This document shows, piece by piece, positions 11,901 through 23,533 of a DNA stretch of 64,000 bases; positions within the stretch are counted from its first letter, which is position 1, and every line of letters starts with the position of its first letter. Made by a program: the position numbers and the translations under genes. The DNA lies in contig OZ026605.1 of assembly GCA_964020085.1 (NCBI GenBank), positions 28,844,098 through 28,908,097 on the forward strand. The letters are read 5' to 3'. This stretch comes from Micromussa lordhowensis. Its lineage: Eukaryota > Cnidaria > Anthozoa > Scleractinia > Lobophylliidae. The notes beneath the pieces were generated by a model, which was not told the DNA's origin, ran no database searches, and was given only the letters and a program-made list of their open reading frames with translations.

Positions 11901-14900
11901 ATAATTAACTTAATAACTATTGCATCCTTGAACATCTATGAACAATCAACTTTTTCACAACAATCTTAGAACTGTCAACATATTCCAGGCAATTTAACAA
12001 TACTTGTTATATGGCTAGTTCTGTGAGCGAGCAAGACGAACAAAATCCTGTCCTGTGACTGGCCGCCCTTGGGATTATGCACTGTGTCCCACAAGTACGA
12101 AGATCATTTTTTTGGTGTTCTTTGTCCCATACAATAAGTCCTAGTTTTTTTTTAACAATGACAACAGTGTACATCAAGTACTCAGAACATTTGGAGGATG
12201 TCTCAACGGAGTAACATCTCCACAATGAAAGAAAGATACAAGGCCTATCCAGGACAAATATTTTAGTCCATGTACGTAAAGAAAAATACCTTGATGCTCA
12301 CAGCAATAAAATTGTCATAACACTGTCTTAAAAACACTGGCAGCATGCTCTTTTTGTTCCCTCACCTTTTCTGTTTCCGTTGGTGACGAAAAATCACAAA
12401 CATAATGACAGGCAGCATCACCACGACCATAAATACAGAGGCCACTGAAAATGCCACAATCAAAGGGGTAGGTAAACGAACAGGCTTGTCATCTGGAAGG
12501 TGTGCCTGACCCACACCTTTATCCGTTTGTGCTGCTGCAACTGCTTCTTGAGATGATACAGACCATGGCGCTTGAGCAGTGGTGGTATGACGTGGCTCCT
12601 TCGTCTTATTTACAGTATTGGGAGCATTGTTTATGGCTAATGCAGTACCACTGCTAAGAGTAGGGATTGCAGTTTTATCAGAACCTGAGAAGAGAACATA
12701 TTTTAGTAGCATAAGGAGACAAATACTTTATTGCACACTCTTTTCTTTCACTCAAGTTCCACCAACTAGAGCAACAAAGATAAAAAAAAACATTACTGAC
12801 TGGGTGATAATAAGTGAACAGAAAAAAAAGTTTCTTGCACCACTTAAATACATGAAGTGTCTTTATAAACCTTACTTCTGGCAGCACTGATCAATTCATT
12901 CATCTGAGAATGTTTCACACCTTTTGTCCTACACAGTATGGGTACATGTGCATGACATATACAGTACAGGTCAGAGATAAGCGGCCTACGCACACGCAAA
13001 ATGCACGCACCATTTTCGCGCAAACGCGTGTCAAAAACGCGTGCGAAAATGCACGTTTACGCGCATTTCAAGCGCGTGCTTCCTTTTGTTATTCACTCTC
13101 ATAACTGTGCTTTGTGTGGCATTCTTCTTTACAACAGAAAACAAAACAAAAGGCAATTCCCACAAACGCCGCTAAAAGGATATCTCCGCCGACACGTTTT
13201 TCCTTTGCCGTGTTTTTCGATCGGGCTCTACAATCATATCACTGAACGAATGAAAAACAAGTTTGAATTTTCATATATCTGGTTCTACAAGTCATAAGAA
13301 AGTGCTTAGAACGGGAAAACGCGTTGTTGTTGGAGTTTTAATTTGTAATGAAATTTATTTTGACGCGCCAGACATGAACAGTGCTTGCGAGCGAACTTGA
13401 ATTATGTTGTTTTCAACACGACATGCGACGCAACATTTGTTGTTGTCACGATTTTGTGACGTAAAGTTTGAGAAAAGAAACTGATTCTTATCTCTTATTC
13501 TGTAAGACGTAAGAAAGTGCTTTAAATGGGAAATGTTTCTTTGTTTAGCTTTTATTGGACACGAAATCTATACTGACAGACATAACAAATTTTTGCGAGC
13601 ATTGTATGAAAAGTCAGACGGGCGATGAATCATGTGTGACAACAGATTCTTTTGATGATTTCTCGATGGGAAGTTTTGAATTTTCATATCTCTGGTTCTA
13701 CAAGGCATAAGAAAGCGCTTGAAACAGAAAGTGTTCCGTCGTTTAAGCTTTTATTTGAAACGAAATTCATTTTGACACACCAGACATGAAAAGTTTTTGC
13801 GAGCGAATTGTAATAATGACAAGCGACCCGTCATGTGTGATTACAGATTCTTTTGCCGATTTCGCGACAGGAAGTTTTTAATTTTCGTATCACTGGTTTT
13901 ATAAGGCGCAAGAAAGCTCTCGAAACGGGAAAATGCTCCGTTTAAGCTCTTTTTTGAAATGAAATTCATTTTGACTTGCTAGACAAGACGAGTTTTTGCG
14001 AGCGAATTGTATGTATGTTATGTCAATAATGACAAGCGACGCGTCATGTGTGATAACAGATTCTTTTGCCGATTTCGCGTCAGGAAGTTTTGAATTTTCA
14101 TATCTCTGGATTTATAAGGCGTAAGAAAGCGTTTGAAACGGGAAAATGTTCCGTTGTTTAAGCTCTTATTGGAAATGAAATTATTTTTAACGCACCAGAC
14201 AAAACGGGTTTTGGCGAGCGGATTACATCTCTCTCATTTTTACAAAGACATGCGACTCGCGTCGACTTGTGTGACAATAATAGTAACCGATTGTTTTGAC
14301 GATTTCGCAACTAGAAGTTTTGAATTTCATATCTCTGGTTTTATAAGGCATAAGAAAGCGTTTGAAACGGGAAAATGTTCCGTTGTTTAAGCTCTTATTG
14401 GAAATGAAATTATTTTTAACGCACCAGACAAAACGGGTTTTGGCGAGCGGATTACATCTCTCTCATTTTTACAAAGACATGCGACTCGCGTCGACTTGTG
14501 TGACAATAATAGTAACCGATTGTTTTGACGATTTCGCAACTAGAAGTTTCGAATTTCATATCTCTGGTTTTATAAGGCGTAAGAAAGCGTTTGAAACGTG
14601 AAAATGTTCCGTTGTTTAAGCTCTTATTGGAAATGAAATTATTTTTAACGCACCAGACAAAACGGGTTTTGGCGAGCGGATTACATCTCTCTCATTTTTA
14701 CAAAGACATGCGACTCGCGTCGACTTGTGTGACAATAATAGTAACCGATTGTTTTGACGATTTCGCAACTAGAAGTTTTGAATTTTCATATCTCTGGTTT
14801 TATAAGGCGTAAGAAAGCGCTTGAAATGGGAAAATGTTCCGTTGTTTAAGCTCTTATTGGAAATGAAATTATTTTTAACGCACCAGACAAAACGGGTTTT

Positions 14901-17900
14901 GGCGAGCAGATTACATCTCTCTCATTTTTACAAAGACATGCGACTCGCATCAACTTGTGTGACAATTCTTTTGACAAGTTTTGAAGTTTCATATCTCTGG
15001 TTTCATAAGGTGTAAGAAAGCGCTTAAAACGGGAAAATGTTCCGTTGTTTAAGCTCTTATTGGAAATGAAATCATTTTTGACGCGCCAAACAAGACGGGC
15101 TTTTGCGAGCGGATTACATCTCTCTCATTTTTACAAAGACATGCGACTCTCGTCGACTTGTGTGACAAATATTAAATAGTAACCGATTCTTTTGACGATT
15201 TCGCGACAAGAAGTTTTGACTTTTCATATCTCTGGTTCTACAAAGCATAAGAAAGTGCTTAAAACGGGAAAGGATTAATATTTTAACGCGCCCGACGTAA
15301 ATATTGGGCGAGCAAATTGTTGCCATGTTGTTTTAATCAAGACACACGACACGTCATGAGTTTGGAGTTTTATCCTTGGTTCTTGACGGCGTAAGCATAC
15401 AACATAATGTAATTCACCTTGAATTTGGAGAGCATCGATGCTGTGTCTGGCGAAACATGATGACAAACAGCTATCAAAACTAACAATAAAATAACTACAA
15501 TAGGCGAACAATAGGCTAACTCATAAATACTAATGACTTTGGTTTGTGCGCGTATTTCATGCGCGTGTCAAAGACGCAGATGCGTGCGTGTTTGACACGC
15601 AGACGCGTTTTACACGCGCATTTTGGGCCCAATATCTTCGACCTGTACTGTACATGTACCCCCTGTACACCAGGACATAAGGAAACCCGAAAGACTGACA
15701 AATATTCTATAAAGTATATTAAATACCTTAATTGCAACAAATAGTTCTAAAAACACATGCCTTCACAAATACCTGACTCTTTGGGGACAGTTGTAACTTG
15801 TTCACTTTGAGTAGGTGACACATGTGAGGGAGCAGTGCTTTGATGTCCACGCACTGTTGTTCTAGGAACAGTTACAGTTGGTGTTGGAACAACAAGCAGC
15901 TCAGGATTTGCGCCCATTGTTACTGGAATTAACACAAATTATTTTAAAGTTGAGTTATATATGTACATGTACATGTAGTACACACAAAGTTTTAAACTAA
16001 GGTGGGAGGCAGATAAAAGTTGAGGTGTGATTTCCCAATAGCAAGTTCACTATAAAAAAGTGCAATGCATTGATCATAAAAGTATAACACTTAAAAAAGC
16101 ATTTTAATTACAGTTCCTTTCTCTTCTTTTTCTGTAACTCTAATTACATGTAAATCAACTTGTATGAAGTCTTCGTTCTAAAATGTTCAGTTTCAAGAGC
16201 ATAGGATCCATTGTGCACTTTCATATTTCTTGTTGCCATGCGACTCCAGATGCAAACATTCAAAGTACTTTGCAGTTCATTTTTTAAGTTGTATGTGCTA
16301 TCACTGCAACAACAGTTTTGAGATGTTTGTCCAAGCGTAAAAAAGCACAAGGTAGTAGTCTAATATATGAAACACAAGAGACAGTGTTTCATTGATCAGG
16401 ATATCCAAACGCCAAGAACAGAGTTGAAAATACAACGCACAGCGGAGTATTTTTGACAAAATTAGAGATGTTTTTGATAGCCGATGAACACTGTCTCGAG
16501 TGTTTGATTATATATCGTCTTAATCGAAACAAAAACTAAGGAGAAAATGAAGAAGTTAATTGGCAAAAACCTTTGCTTATTAAGACCGGGTATCCAGAAA
16601 TCCTTCATGGTTGTGGTTTCCTTTGTTTTAATTTGAAGAATTATTAATGAGTTTGAGAAGTTTTTATGAAAAAATACATTTTTCCAATCACCCAAAGGTA
16701 GATGCCTGGAGCACCTGGTCACTTCTATAGCATAGCCCTGATAGTCCTTTTTTGTGTTAGACTAGAGGAAGTTGGGGACCACAACATTTTGTCCTGTGGC
16801 ACTAAAAATTCAACCAGCAGAGGAAAGAAGCAAAGTAAAAGTAGAAGTTCACATACTACACAGGTGACTTACAATTAGTGCAAGCATATAGTTCCATCCG
16901 CATACAAACTCTGATGTTGTAAGTCACAGGATAGACTCTTAAATATCTGGCAGATATCACAGGATTGAAGGTATTCTTAACAACTGTCTGGGCATCGAAA
17001 TTACCTGTCCAAACCTATAACAAAAATTAACAACAAACTATACAGTGTTCAAGCTAAAACACACAATTTTAAGATTGAAATAATCAAAAGTTAACATATG
17101 AATTAAATTTGAAACAAATAAAGTGGAACAAAGGGCAACACTCATCACAGGTGGTTACAGCCAGCACAGGTGTCAATGGGTTAAATATTAAAATAAATGT
17201 ATAAACATCTATAGAGTCATCATTGTACTCTACACATGTCGACATGTTCATCACTTGCTAATATCTGTGACCACTGCTTTTCCACTGATTATGTCTAATA
17301 CGGTGTACTTGCCTGGTTTCAAATTACTTGTAGCTTACTATTAAGGACAATGGGTGAAGTCACTTGTACATAAGTTAGACATGTACATCTCCAAAAGTAC
17401 TAAACATAAAAAATTGAATAATCTAAGAATCAAAATTAAACTAGTACTCTAATTAACCACGTCCGTGGCTGATTTAGATGAACAAAGATAATACAGTTCA
17501 GGGAAATATCAAATATGCATGTATAAACAATAACTTCCACTCCACCAGGTGTGAAAATACAGTACCGCTCAGAACTAAGCAAACATCGTACACGCGTTAA
17601 TGCACACCAAACGTGCTAAATTTGCGCGTTTTACCCAACGCTTTAGGGACAAGCGTTTTTGCCAACGCTTTTGTTATTCATAACCTATATTCCTTTGGTG
17701 ATATATTGTTATGGCGAACAAAGAGACATAATGACTACAGCATGACTACAGCTCAAACAAATGCATGATCTGTGAAGCCCACGCAAAGCGATTTAGTCAA
17801 ATCAAACCACAGCTAAGTAAAAAGCGTCGTTTAAAATTTGACGTTCTTAGTACAGTTTTGTACCGCTACCACTGAAATAAAATGCCCTAATGTCGACGAT

Positions 17901-20900
17901 ACATGTGACAAACAAATTAGAACACTTTTGCATCACCATCACGAGTAGCCTGAAACTTGAACTTCGTGTGAACTCAAACAACAAATTGAAAGCTAGACGA
18001 TTTCAGTTAACCTGGCACCTCAAATGCGCCTCAACTGAAGAAAAATTGTAAATTACGTGAGGAGGAAAAAAAAACTTCAAAAAACCTTCTGAGATAAACC
18101 ACCAATTGAAGTTAAAGCTTATTAAATGGTGATCAGTTCCATTTAATTCAAGCAATAAACGCAGCCCATTCAATGAATATTATGACGTCCATTGCCGTGT
18201 TTACACAGCATCTCTCGCAGATGTGAAGGCCAATAATTTTACAGGAGATTGATATTCTCTTTTTTTCGCCGTTATTGTATAGCACAAGGAGTCAAACAAA
18301 ACAATTTTTTCTTATTTGCGATGGAATGAATGAAAACAAATCATGTAGGTAACGATTATATCATGGACGTTGATTACAGCTGGAACAAGAGAAGTAAACA
18401 TTTGCCCGGCTCGTCAATTGTCTTTTCTCGCGTCAGCAAAAATGTTTCAACCAGCCGCATCGTTTAAGAGCATTTTGCGGTCTGATTACCTATTGTCCTC
18501 TTCAAGCGCCACAAAATGAATTAGTTCTTTAAAGTTGCGATTCTATAGTTATTTCACACTGCTGGGTATCTAGGTTTGTGAAACAATTCCCACCAATCAT
18601 AAGAATATAAAAACTTCCCGGTGTTGTTGTCTATTTCACAGCACCGTTTGAACGTCCCATTATCATTATAAACTGGTTTTTAGAAATGCAAACCATTTTA
18701 TTCTTAAGTTGGATAAATCAAAACACACAAAACAAAATGGTATGTATGTACATGTCTGTAGCCGCCAGAATATTTAGCCGGAATGAAAGAATTAGAACTT
18801 GTCTGCTCTTTGAAAACACATCGTATTCATACCAAGTGTTGTCTTTAAAAAAGGTCGTTAACTTTCTTTCACGAAGTAACAAAAGCAGCGAACACAGGCG
18901 AACAATAACCAAGCTCATACATACTAATGCGTTTGCTTTGATGTGTTATAAAGCACTAAAACACGAGTGCTAAATGCCGTCCAATGCAGCAAAACATGTG
19001 TGCGCGTTTAACCCTTCACGTTGTTAACCCGTTATTAACGCGAATTTGGGTTCGTTAAGTTCTGAGCGGTACTGTATGCATAGATATTTACTGGACACCG
19101 AGGGTAAAACTGTCTCAAAAGTGGACAGTACACACGAAAGCTTACAAAAAACTGTCAGCTTCGAGGACTGGCTTCCTAACTGGTTATAACCTGATTCCTG
19201 CAGTACATGTGCAGTAGGATTTCTGCACATGCATCTGTAAAATTCGTTCTTGTTTGTGCACTATTTCCACCACAATACTGTGATTGAAACAGGATATGAA
19301 AATAATTTACATGTAATAAAATGTGGTTGACTCTGTCTGCTGTCACAGCAGTTACTGCTAACAGATGCTAAGGTAGAGGTACGTGTACATGTACACACAA
19401 CCAAAACATGTACTGGGGGAGGGTTGCAAAAAACAAAAACCTAGAACGTAACCTGGTAAAATGTAAATGACCTAAGTTAGCAGATTTTATAACGTACATA
19501 CATGTACAGTACAAGAGTGAGACCTGCACAGCCTCTTCAAAACTAGAATATTAACCAAAATAAAATATTGTCAGTATTAAGTTACCTTTTTCAATATCTC
19601 CCAAGTGATTTTATCCTTGCTGTAGGCCACTTTATACTTTTTCACATAATAAGCATTTATGCCCCTGAATCCTTGAGTTCCAATACCACTGATATTCACT
19701 TGTTGATATAGGTCTATGTCAATGAAAGTGCCATAAGAACGTCTTCTGGCAGGCGAACACCAAGCTAAGGGATTGTTCAAACGTGCAAACTCAGCTTTCA
19801 GATTGGCGTTTTCTCCATTTCCAATAATAAAGTGTTCAAAGTGTGATGAAGAGGAAAGTTGAGAATTTAAAATTCTTCCATCTTGCAAACCCAGAGGTGT
19901 GTTACATTCTGTGAGAAAGAAAGGATAAAAGATTGATTTGTTCCTTAAGGAACCTTAATCACTATGTAAAACTACAGTAAAATCAACCTCACATGTTCAT
20001 GTAAATGTTGTACAACAGATTCTTTACAAGACTGTAATTATCACATGACCCTATGAATCATAAGAAAATGGTCATGAGATGAAACTGAGATGTTATGGTT
20101 ACCTAAAGGTTTAAATAATTATCAGTAAAGAAATACACTGAATGGCAAGCTTGTTTGCCAATACATGTACATAGCGTGTACTATTTTCAAACTATCAAAC
20201 TGTGCTGAAATCTCGCACTAAAGTGCCAGTGGCCTCAAAATTATTGTGCCACAAACATGTTTCATGTTTGACAAGGTTACATGACTAGACATGCCAAGGG
20301 CCTATCACTACATTGAAATTGTGTCTATTTTTTACACATTTTCCTGATTGTGAAAGAAGGAATGGTCTTCTTATCACTTAACACAATGCTGTACATGTTT
20401 GTGTACATGTAATAACAAATATTAAAAACAGGTTTACATTTCCAAAGGGTCTTGATAGAAGCAGGCAAGTCAAGAATCTCAAGTAAACGACAAAACTTTT
20501 AAGTTTAAAAGACATGTTTTGACAGATTCTCCTGTCGTCTTCAGTTGATTGATACATGTATACAAGGCATTAGCAGAAAAAATTTTTCCCCCAAAATAGC
20601 TATATTTTGCTTTTGCCTTCCATTATTTGGTATATCTTACAATGTACACTACAATTCAAGTCCAGTCCAAGATGACAAATTCAACCATGAATCCCTGCGG
20701 GCACATATCTCGTGGAGGGAATTGGCCGTTATCCCTTAATAAAAGAGACGTATTTGTTTATCATTAGAGGTTGCTAGGTGAATTGTATTGCTTCCGTACA
20801 TGAATTTGGTGCCATGTCAAGCTGCTCAAACGTTCTTACCCTTGTGAGCAATTAAATTATTACTGAAACCTCTTTTATAGACCTCTTCTTTTATCTTTAA

Positions 20901-23533
20901 AAAGTTCCTAGATTTTTGAAATGACAGTGTATGATTGAAAGAGAAGTTTTAATTGCCCATACACTAATCAACAAATGAAAGTGGTTTCCCCAAAGTTGTT
21001 TCGCCAACGTAATAGACATTACGGCCTGCACATGCAAACTTATAAACCATGCATGAACAGAGCCTGCCAGGGATAGAGTCTTTCACATCAAACATGTTAA
21101 TCTTAAAAGAAGAAAAACTAGACTGATATCTAAATCATCACAATTATAGCGATTTATGATATGTTGAATCTTTTTCCGAGTTAAAACGGAAAAACCGCCT
21201 ATAAGGTAGCTTGAAGCGTGGTGGGAACGGAACACCAGGGACAATGATTGTTTTATGTCGCAGTGATGTAACGATTTATAACCTTTTCAATTAAAACGTT
21301 GATTAAAACATCCCGGCATTTTTCCACCCGTGTGAGAGAGCATTTATCCAGTGATACGGCCTGTCACATTTTAAAACATCTGCAGAATTCATTGTCATTG
21401 TCACACCTTATGTTCAGCAGATTGTTTCCATGTTTTGGATCACGCCTCCAGTAGTTTCCAACTGAAGATAAAAGAGGCTATTCATATTCAGAGAACAACC
21501 CCTCTTTGAATCAACAATAAGTTATACCATGTAAATCTAAAACTATCTTTAGGATTCTCACACTTTCATGCTTTACGTCTTTTTGTTGTCAGAATTAGCA
21601 TTTTAAATTTCTACTTATTATAAATTCTTCTTCCAACGCTTTGTATATCAATCAAATGCAGATGACAGGAAAATCTGTTGAAACTTGAAAGTTTTGTCGT
21701 TTACTTGAAAAGGTTTATATCTAAATTTAAACTACTCCATCTGTTTTTAGTCGTTGTTTCTTTAGGGAAACAACTTTCATTTGTTGGGTAGGGTATTGGC
21801 AATTAAAACTTCTCTTTCAATCATACACTGTCATTTAAAAAATCTAGGAATTTTTTCAAAGATAAATAAATGTACAGAGTTTTCATTAATATTTAAGTGC
21901 TCACAAGGGTAAGAATGTTTCAGCATCTTGACATGGTGTCAAATTCATGTTCGGAAGCAATACAATTCACCTAGCAGCCTCCAATGATAAACAAATACAT
22001 CTATTTGACAAAGGGATAAACAGCCAATTCCCTCTATGAGATATACGCCAGCAAGGATTCATGGTTGAATTTGTCATCTTGGACTGGACTTTAATTGTAA
22101 TGGAAAGCAAAACCACAATAGACCGGTAGCTATTTTGGGGGAGAACATTTCTCTCTCTGCTAAGTATACTTCAAGTTAACAAAAAAAAAAAAAAGAAAGA
22201 AAAAGAATTATGTAATTACTATGTAATTATCCCAACATGATGTATTCATCTACATGCTGGCTGTCATGAGAAATGTAATTAGCCAACTATCTAAGGGATG
22301 TACTACTGTCAGAAAACGTTAAGCCGAGTTATTAACTTTTCTGGCCTTGGCAAATCCAAAATTTACCCAAGACTTTGTTTTTGTGTACAATTTCAACCAG
22401 AGTCAAGTCCACGAAATTAACCCTTCACGTTACTTTTTCCCTCAAGAGAACAACTTTCTTCCAAGTATTCAAAAGGATCCAACGAGTAGCCCACTCAGAA
22501 ATAAATTTTGTAGCCAAGGATGCAGAAACATTTTCTTCGAGGGGCGTATAAGACTTATATTGGTAATCATTGACGTCTCCACTGTTGTACAGTCCAATAC
22601 GCGCAACGGAAAACAAAAAGCGTCAAGGAGAGAAAGGCGGTAGAGCAAAAAGCTCTCCCGTCTGTCGCACGCTGGGCCTGTTCTATTTTAATTTTAAAGT
22701 CTTAAAGCTTACTGAGGGAGACAATAGTATTTTTTTAATCCTAAAACTATCAGGGATCACAACCAAGTCCCGTCCGGTCAAGTGACTTACTTGCTCGATG
22801 GGGAAGGGATTAGGCAGATCGTCTGACCAACAAATAAAAAAAGAGGAAATTAAAACTTGCCCTTAAAAAAACTGTTTTTACTTAACGCTCGAAACTTCAG
22901 CTTTCCAATCTCTTTACGGTGGCCAATTCACATTAGCAACTCAGTTGATGAAACCAAATTATCTTGTTTTTCCGAAGCTGGAATTCAAGAGTTTTTCGAG
23001 CCGTGGCAAATCGAACTCTAATTCCAAAACAACTTTGACCAAAATAAAGAGAAACGAAGCACTATACTACAGGCAAACCGCACACGACAAAGAACTCACA
23101 TAAAAGAGCTAGACCACAGGAAAACCTGCATTCTATAAGCTTAAATTCAGTTTCTTTTCAACAAAAAACTCGCACCAGCAACGACCGCGGTGCATGGTCG
23201 ATCCATATCGCGAAAACGACAACAATATCACTGTCCTGTTCAAAATCATCCACACAAACAGGGCTAAATAAAATTCATCGCTAAATAACCATGGGAAGAC
23301 GAATAACAGTATTGACTCTACTTCAAATAATTGACTTTTTCATTCAATGAAACCCTGTTTTGTGAGAAGGGGGAGCTTGGCGGCTGTTAGCGGTTTACGC
23401 GCTGGTTTACCTCCAGTTCTGATTTCCAACTTGTAGCTTACAACTTACCTTTCAAAGCACTTGATACAAGCCGACCCTGACAGAAGAAATAGAATAGAAG
23501 AAGAGAGAGAGAGATGAAACGCTCAAACCACAT
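5928..23533 (-). CDS. Discoidin (F5/8C) domain type I membrane protein
   Basis: Seven exons read on the minus strand: 23449-23533, 19586-19908, 16873-17014, 15776-15922, 12366-12684, 10862-10942, 5928-6012. All joins keep frame and use GT-AG sites, giving 393 aa. Exon 1 encodes a hydrophobic signal peptide (MWFERFISLSLLLFYFF start). Exons 2-3 encode one discoidin domain (about residues 30-182) bounded by Cys in ECNTPLGLQDGRI and in MELYACTN. Exons 4-5 give a Thr/Pro/Ser-rich stalk likely to be O-glycosylated. A transmembrane helix is at about 307-331, followed by basic HQRKQKR and a 62-residue cytosolic tail with Tyr in NQEYN, FIYGTP and IQYAA contexts. Discoidin domains bind carbohydrate, lipid or protein ligands at the cell surface, so an adhesion or receptor role is inferred; no kinase domain is present. 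The stop at 12362-12364 in exon 5 read-through is avoided by the strong donor AAAAG/GTGAGG. No named orthologue recognised. Confidence 0.85.
6714..7962. mobile_element. piggyBac-type non-autonomous element, TTAA target site
   Basis: Exact TTAA duplications stand at 6710-6713 and 7963-7966. The ends are inverted: CCCTTTAAGCCC at 6714 and GGGCTTAAAGGG ending at 7962. TTAA targets with CCC-starting termini are diagnostic for the piggyBac superfamily. It splits the Tigger transposase and itself contains another element at 7123-7918. Confidence 0.8.
7123..7918. mobile_element. AAACCGCGC-ended element, copy A
   Basis: Ends AAACCGCGC (7123) and GCGCGGTTC (7918) are inverted. The whole unit is nearly identical in inverse orientation to 60898-61663. 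It encodes on the plus strand an open frame (7547-7834, 95 aa) rich in Lys/Arg at its C-terminal half (LSLSARQK, RYFFIRRKQNS). No domain recognised. Copy B has compensating and non-compensating indels in this frame, so coding status is doubtful. Confidence 0.65.
9406..9861 (+). pseudogene. HIRAN-like domain protein fragment
   Basis: From ATG 9406 the frame reads SFEIDSHVKGYHAYLDD, then PEPSNAVDKYAV, then after a one-base shift near 9545 continues as LEDGKVVGHLKRGKSG. A further segment ends at TGA 9859-9861 with VYFGDGEGMQVPCKPRL and an amphipathic Lys-rich end. The pattern (pEpdNpvDkyAvaV, dGkvVGhl) resembles HIRAN-type domains, which bind DNA 3' ends in helicase-like proteins and are common in cnidarian repeat-encoded proteins. 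It is broken by a frameshift and a stop after GKSGH. It lies inside the Tigger ends on the opposite strand. Confidence 0.5.
11124..11282. repeat. Fold-back element in discoidin intron 5
   Basis: Arms around the centre TGCGGATCCACAG (about 11194-11206) are inverted copies for about 70 bp, beginning CAAATTGATGTCAG on the left and ending CTGACGTCAATTTG on the right. No coding content. Confidence 0.75.
11603..11900 (-). mobile_element. tRNA-headed SINE with conserved 3' domain
   Basis: On the minus strand it begins with a tRNA-like head: A box in GTGGCCTCATGGTAAGTGCG and B box near CCGGGTTTGAGCTC. It continues through TTGGGCAAGACACTTT to a 3' part with GTCGCTTCATGCTACTG and GGGATAAGC. This architecture, including the 3' part, is that of a widespread eumetazoan SINE class. 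A C14 run (about 11676-11689) marks its middle. The overlapping open frames on both strands (11631-11904) are a by-product. Confidence 0.75.
12962..15650. mobile_element. TA-flanked inverted-repeat element with internal tandem array
   Basis: TA stands at 12960-12961 and 15651-15652. The ends CAGTACAGGTC and GACCTGTACTG are inverted. Just inside each end is a CG-rich zone of alternating GCGC/GTGT/CACG steps (12980-13080 and 15548-15630) that is itself inverted. The core is an array of about 200-230 bp repeats. A TA target with a CAGT end fits a Tc1/mariner-type mobilised element. It fills discoidin intron 4. No transposase is visible. Confidence 0.7.
13266..15390. repeat. Tandem repeat, period about 229 bp, about ten units
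   Basis: Each unit contains TATCTCTGGTT, then TAAGAAAG, then GGGAAAATGTTCCGTTG, TTTAAGCTCTTATTGGAAAT, a GACGCGCCAGACA-like segment and GCGAGCG. Units begin near 13266, 13486, 13685, 13876, 14099, 14328, 14557, 14787, 14988 and 15227. Units between 14099 and 14987 are almost identical (steps of 229, 229 and 230 bp); the outer ones are diverged and shorter, as expected for an array expanding at its centre. Confidence 0.85.
17560..19074. mobile_element. Second TA-flanked element of the same family
   Basis: TA at 17558-17559 and 19075-19076 flank the inverted ends CAGTACCGCTCAGAACT (17560) and AGTTCTGAGCGGTACTG (19074). Subterminal CG-rich stretches and an internal segment (GCGAACAATA with CTCATACATACTAATG, about 18898-18930) match the element at 12962-15650 (about 15503-15535). 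It sits in discoidin intron 2 and lacks the tandem array. Confidence 0.75.
20478..22170. mobile_element. Rearranged Penelope-like element with inverted arms
   Basis: Left arm (about 20478-21005) and right arm (about 21640-22170) are inverted copies, as in the terminal repeats of Penelope-like elements. Between them, plus strand 21305-21560 encodes a GIY-YIG nuclease C-terminal part: SRHFSTRVREHL, ILKHLQNS, then after a frameshift SADCFHVLDHASSSFQLKIKE. The N-terminal part of the same motif (VYYVGETT, preceded by FACAG) lies on the opposite strand at about 20985-21055. The element is dead and internally inverted. It occupies discoidin intron 1. Confidence 0.7.

Noticed and set aside
12362..12364. 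Stop codon of the discoidin gene at TGA in exon 5
   Set aside because: A strong donor AAAAG/GTGAGG removes it, and two further exons (10862-10942 and 5928-6012) continue in the right phase.
14133..15015. Four near-identical 64-85 aa frames starting MKRENVPLF or similar
   Set aside because: They arise because a 229-bp tandem repeat is read in shifting frames inside a transposon; each ends at a stop, and there is no signal or domain.
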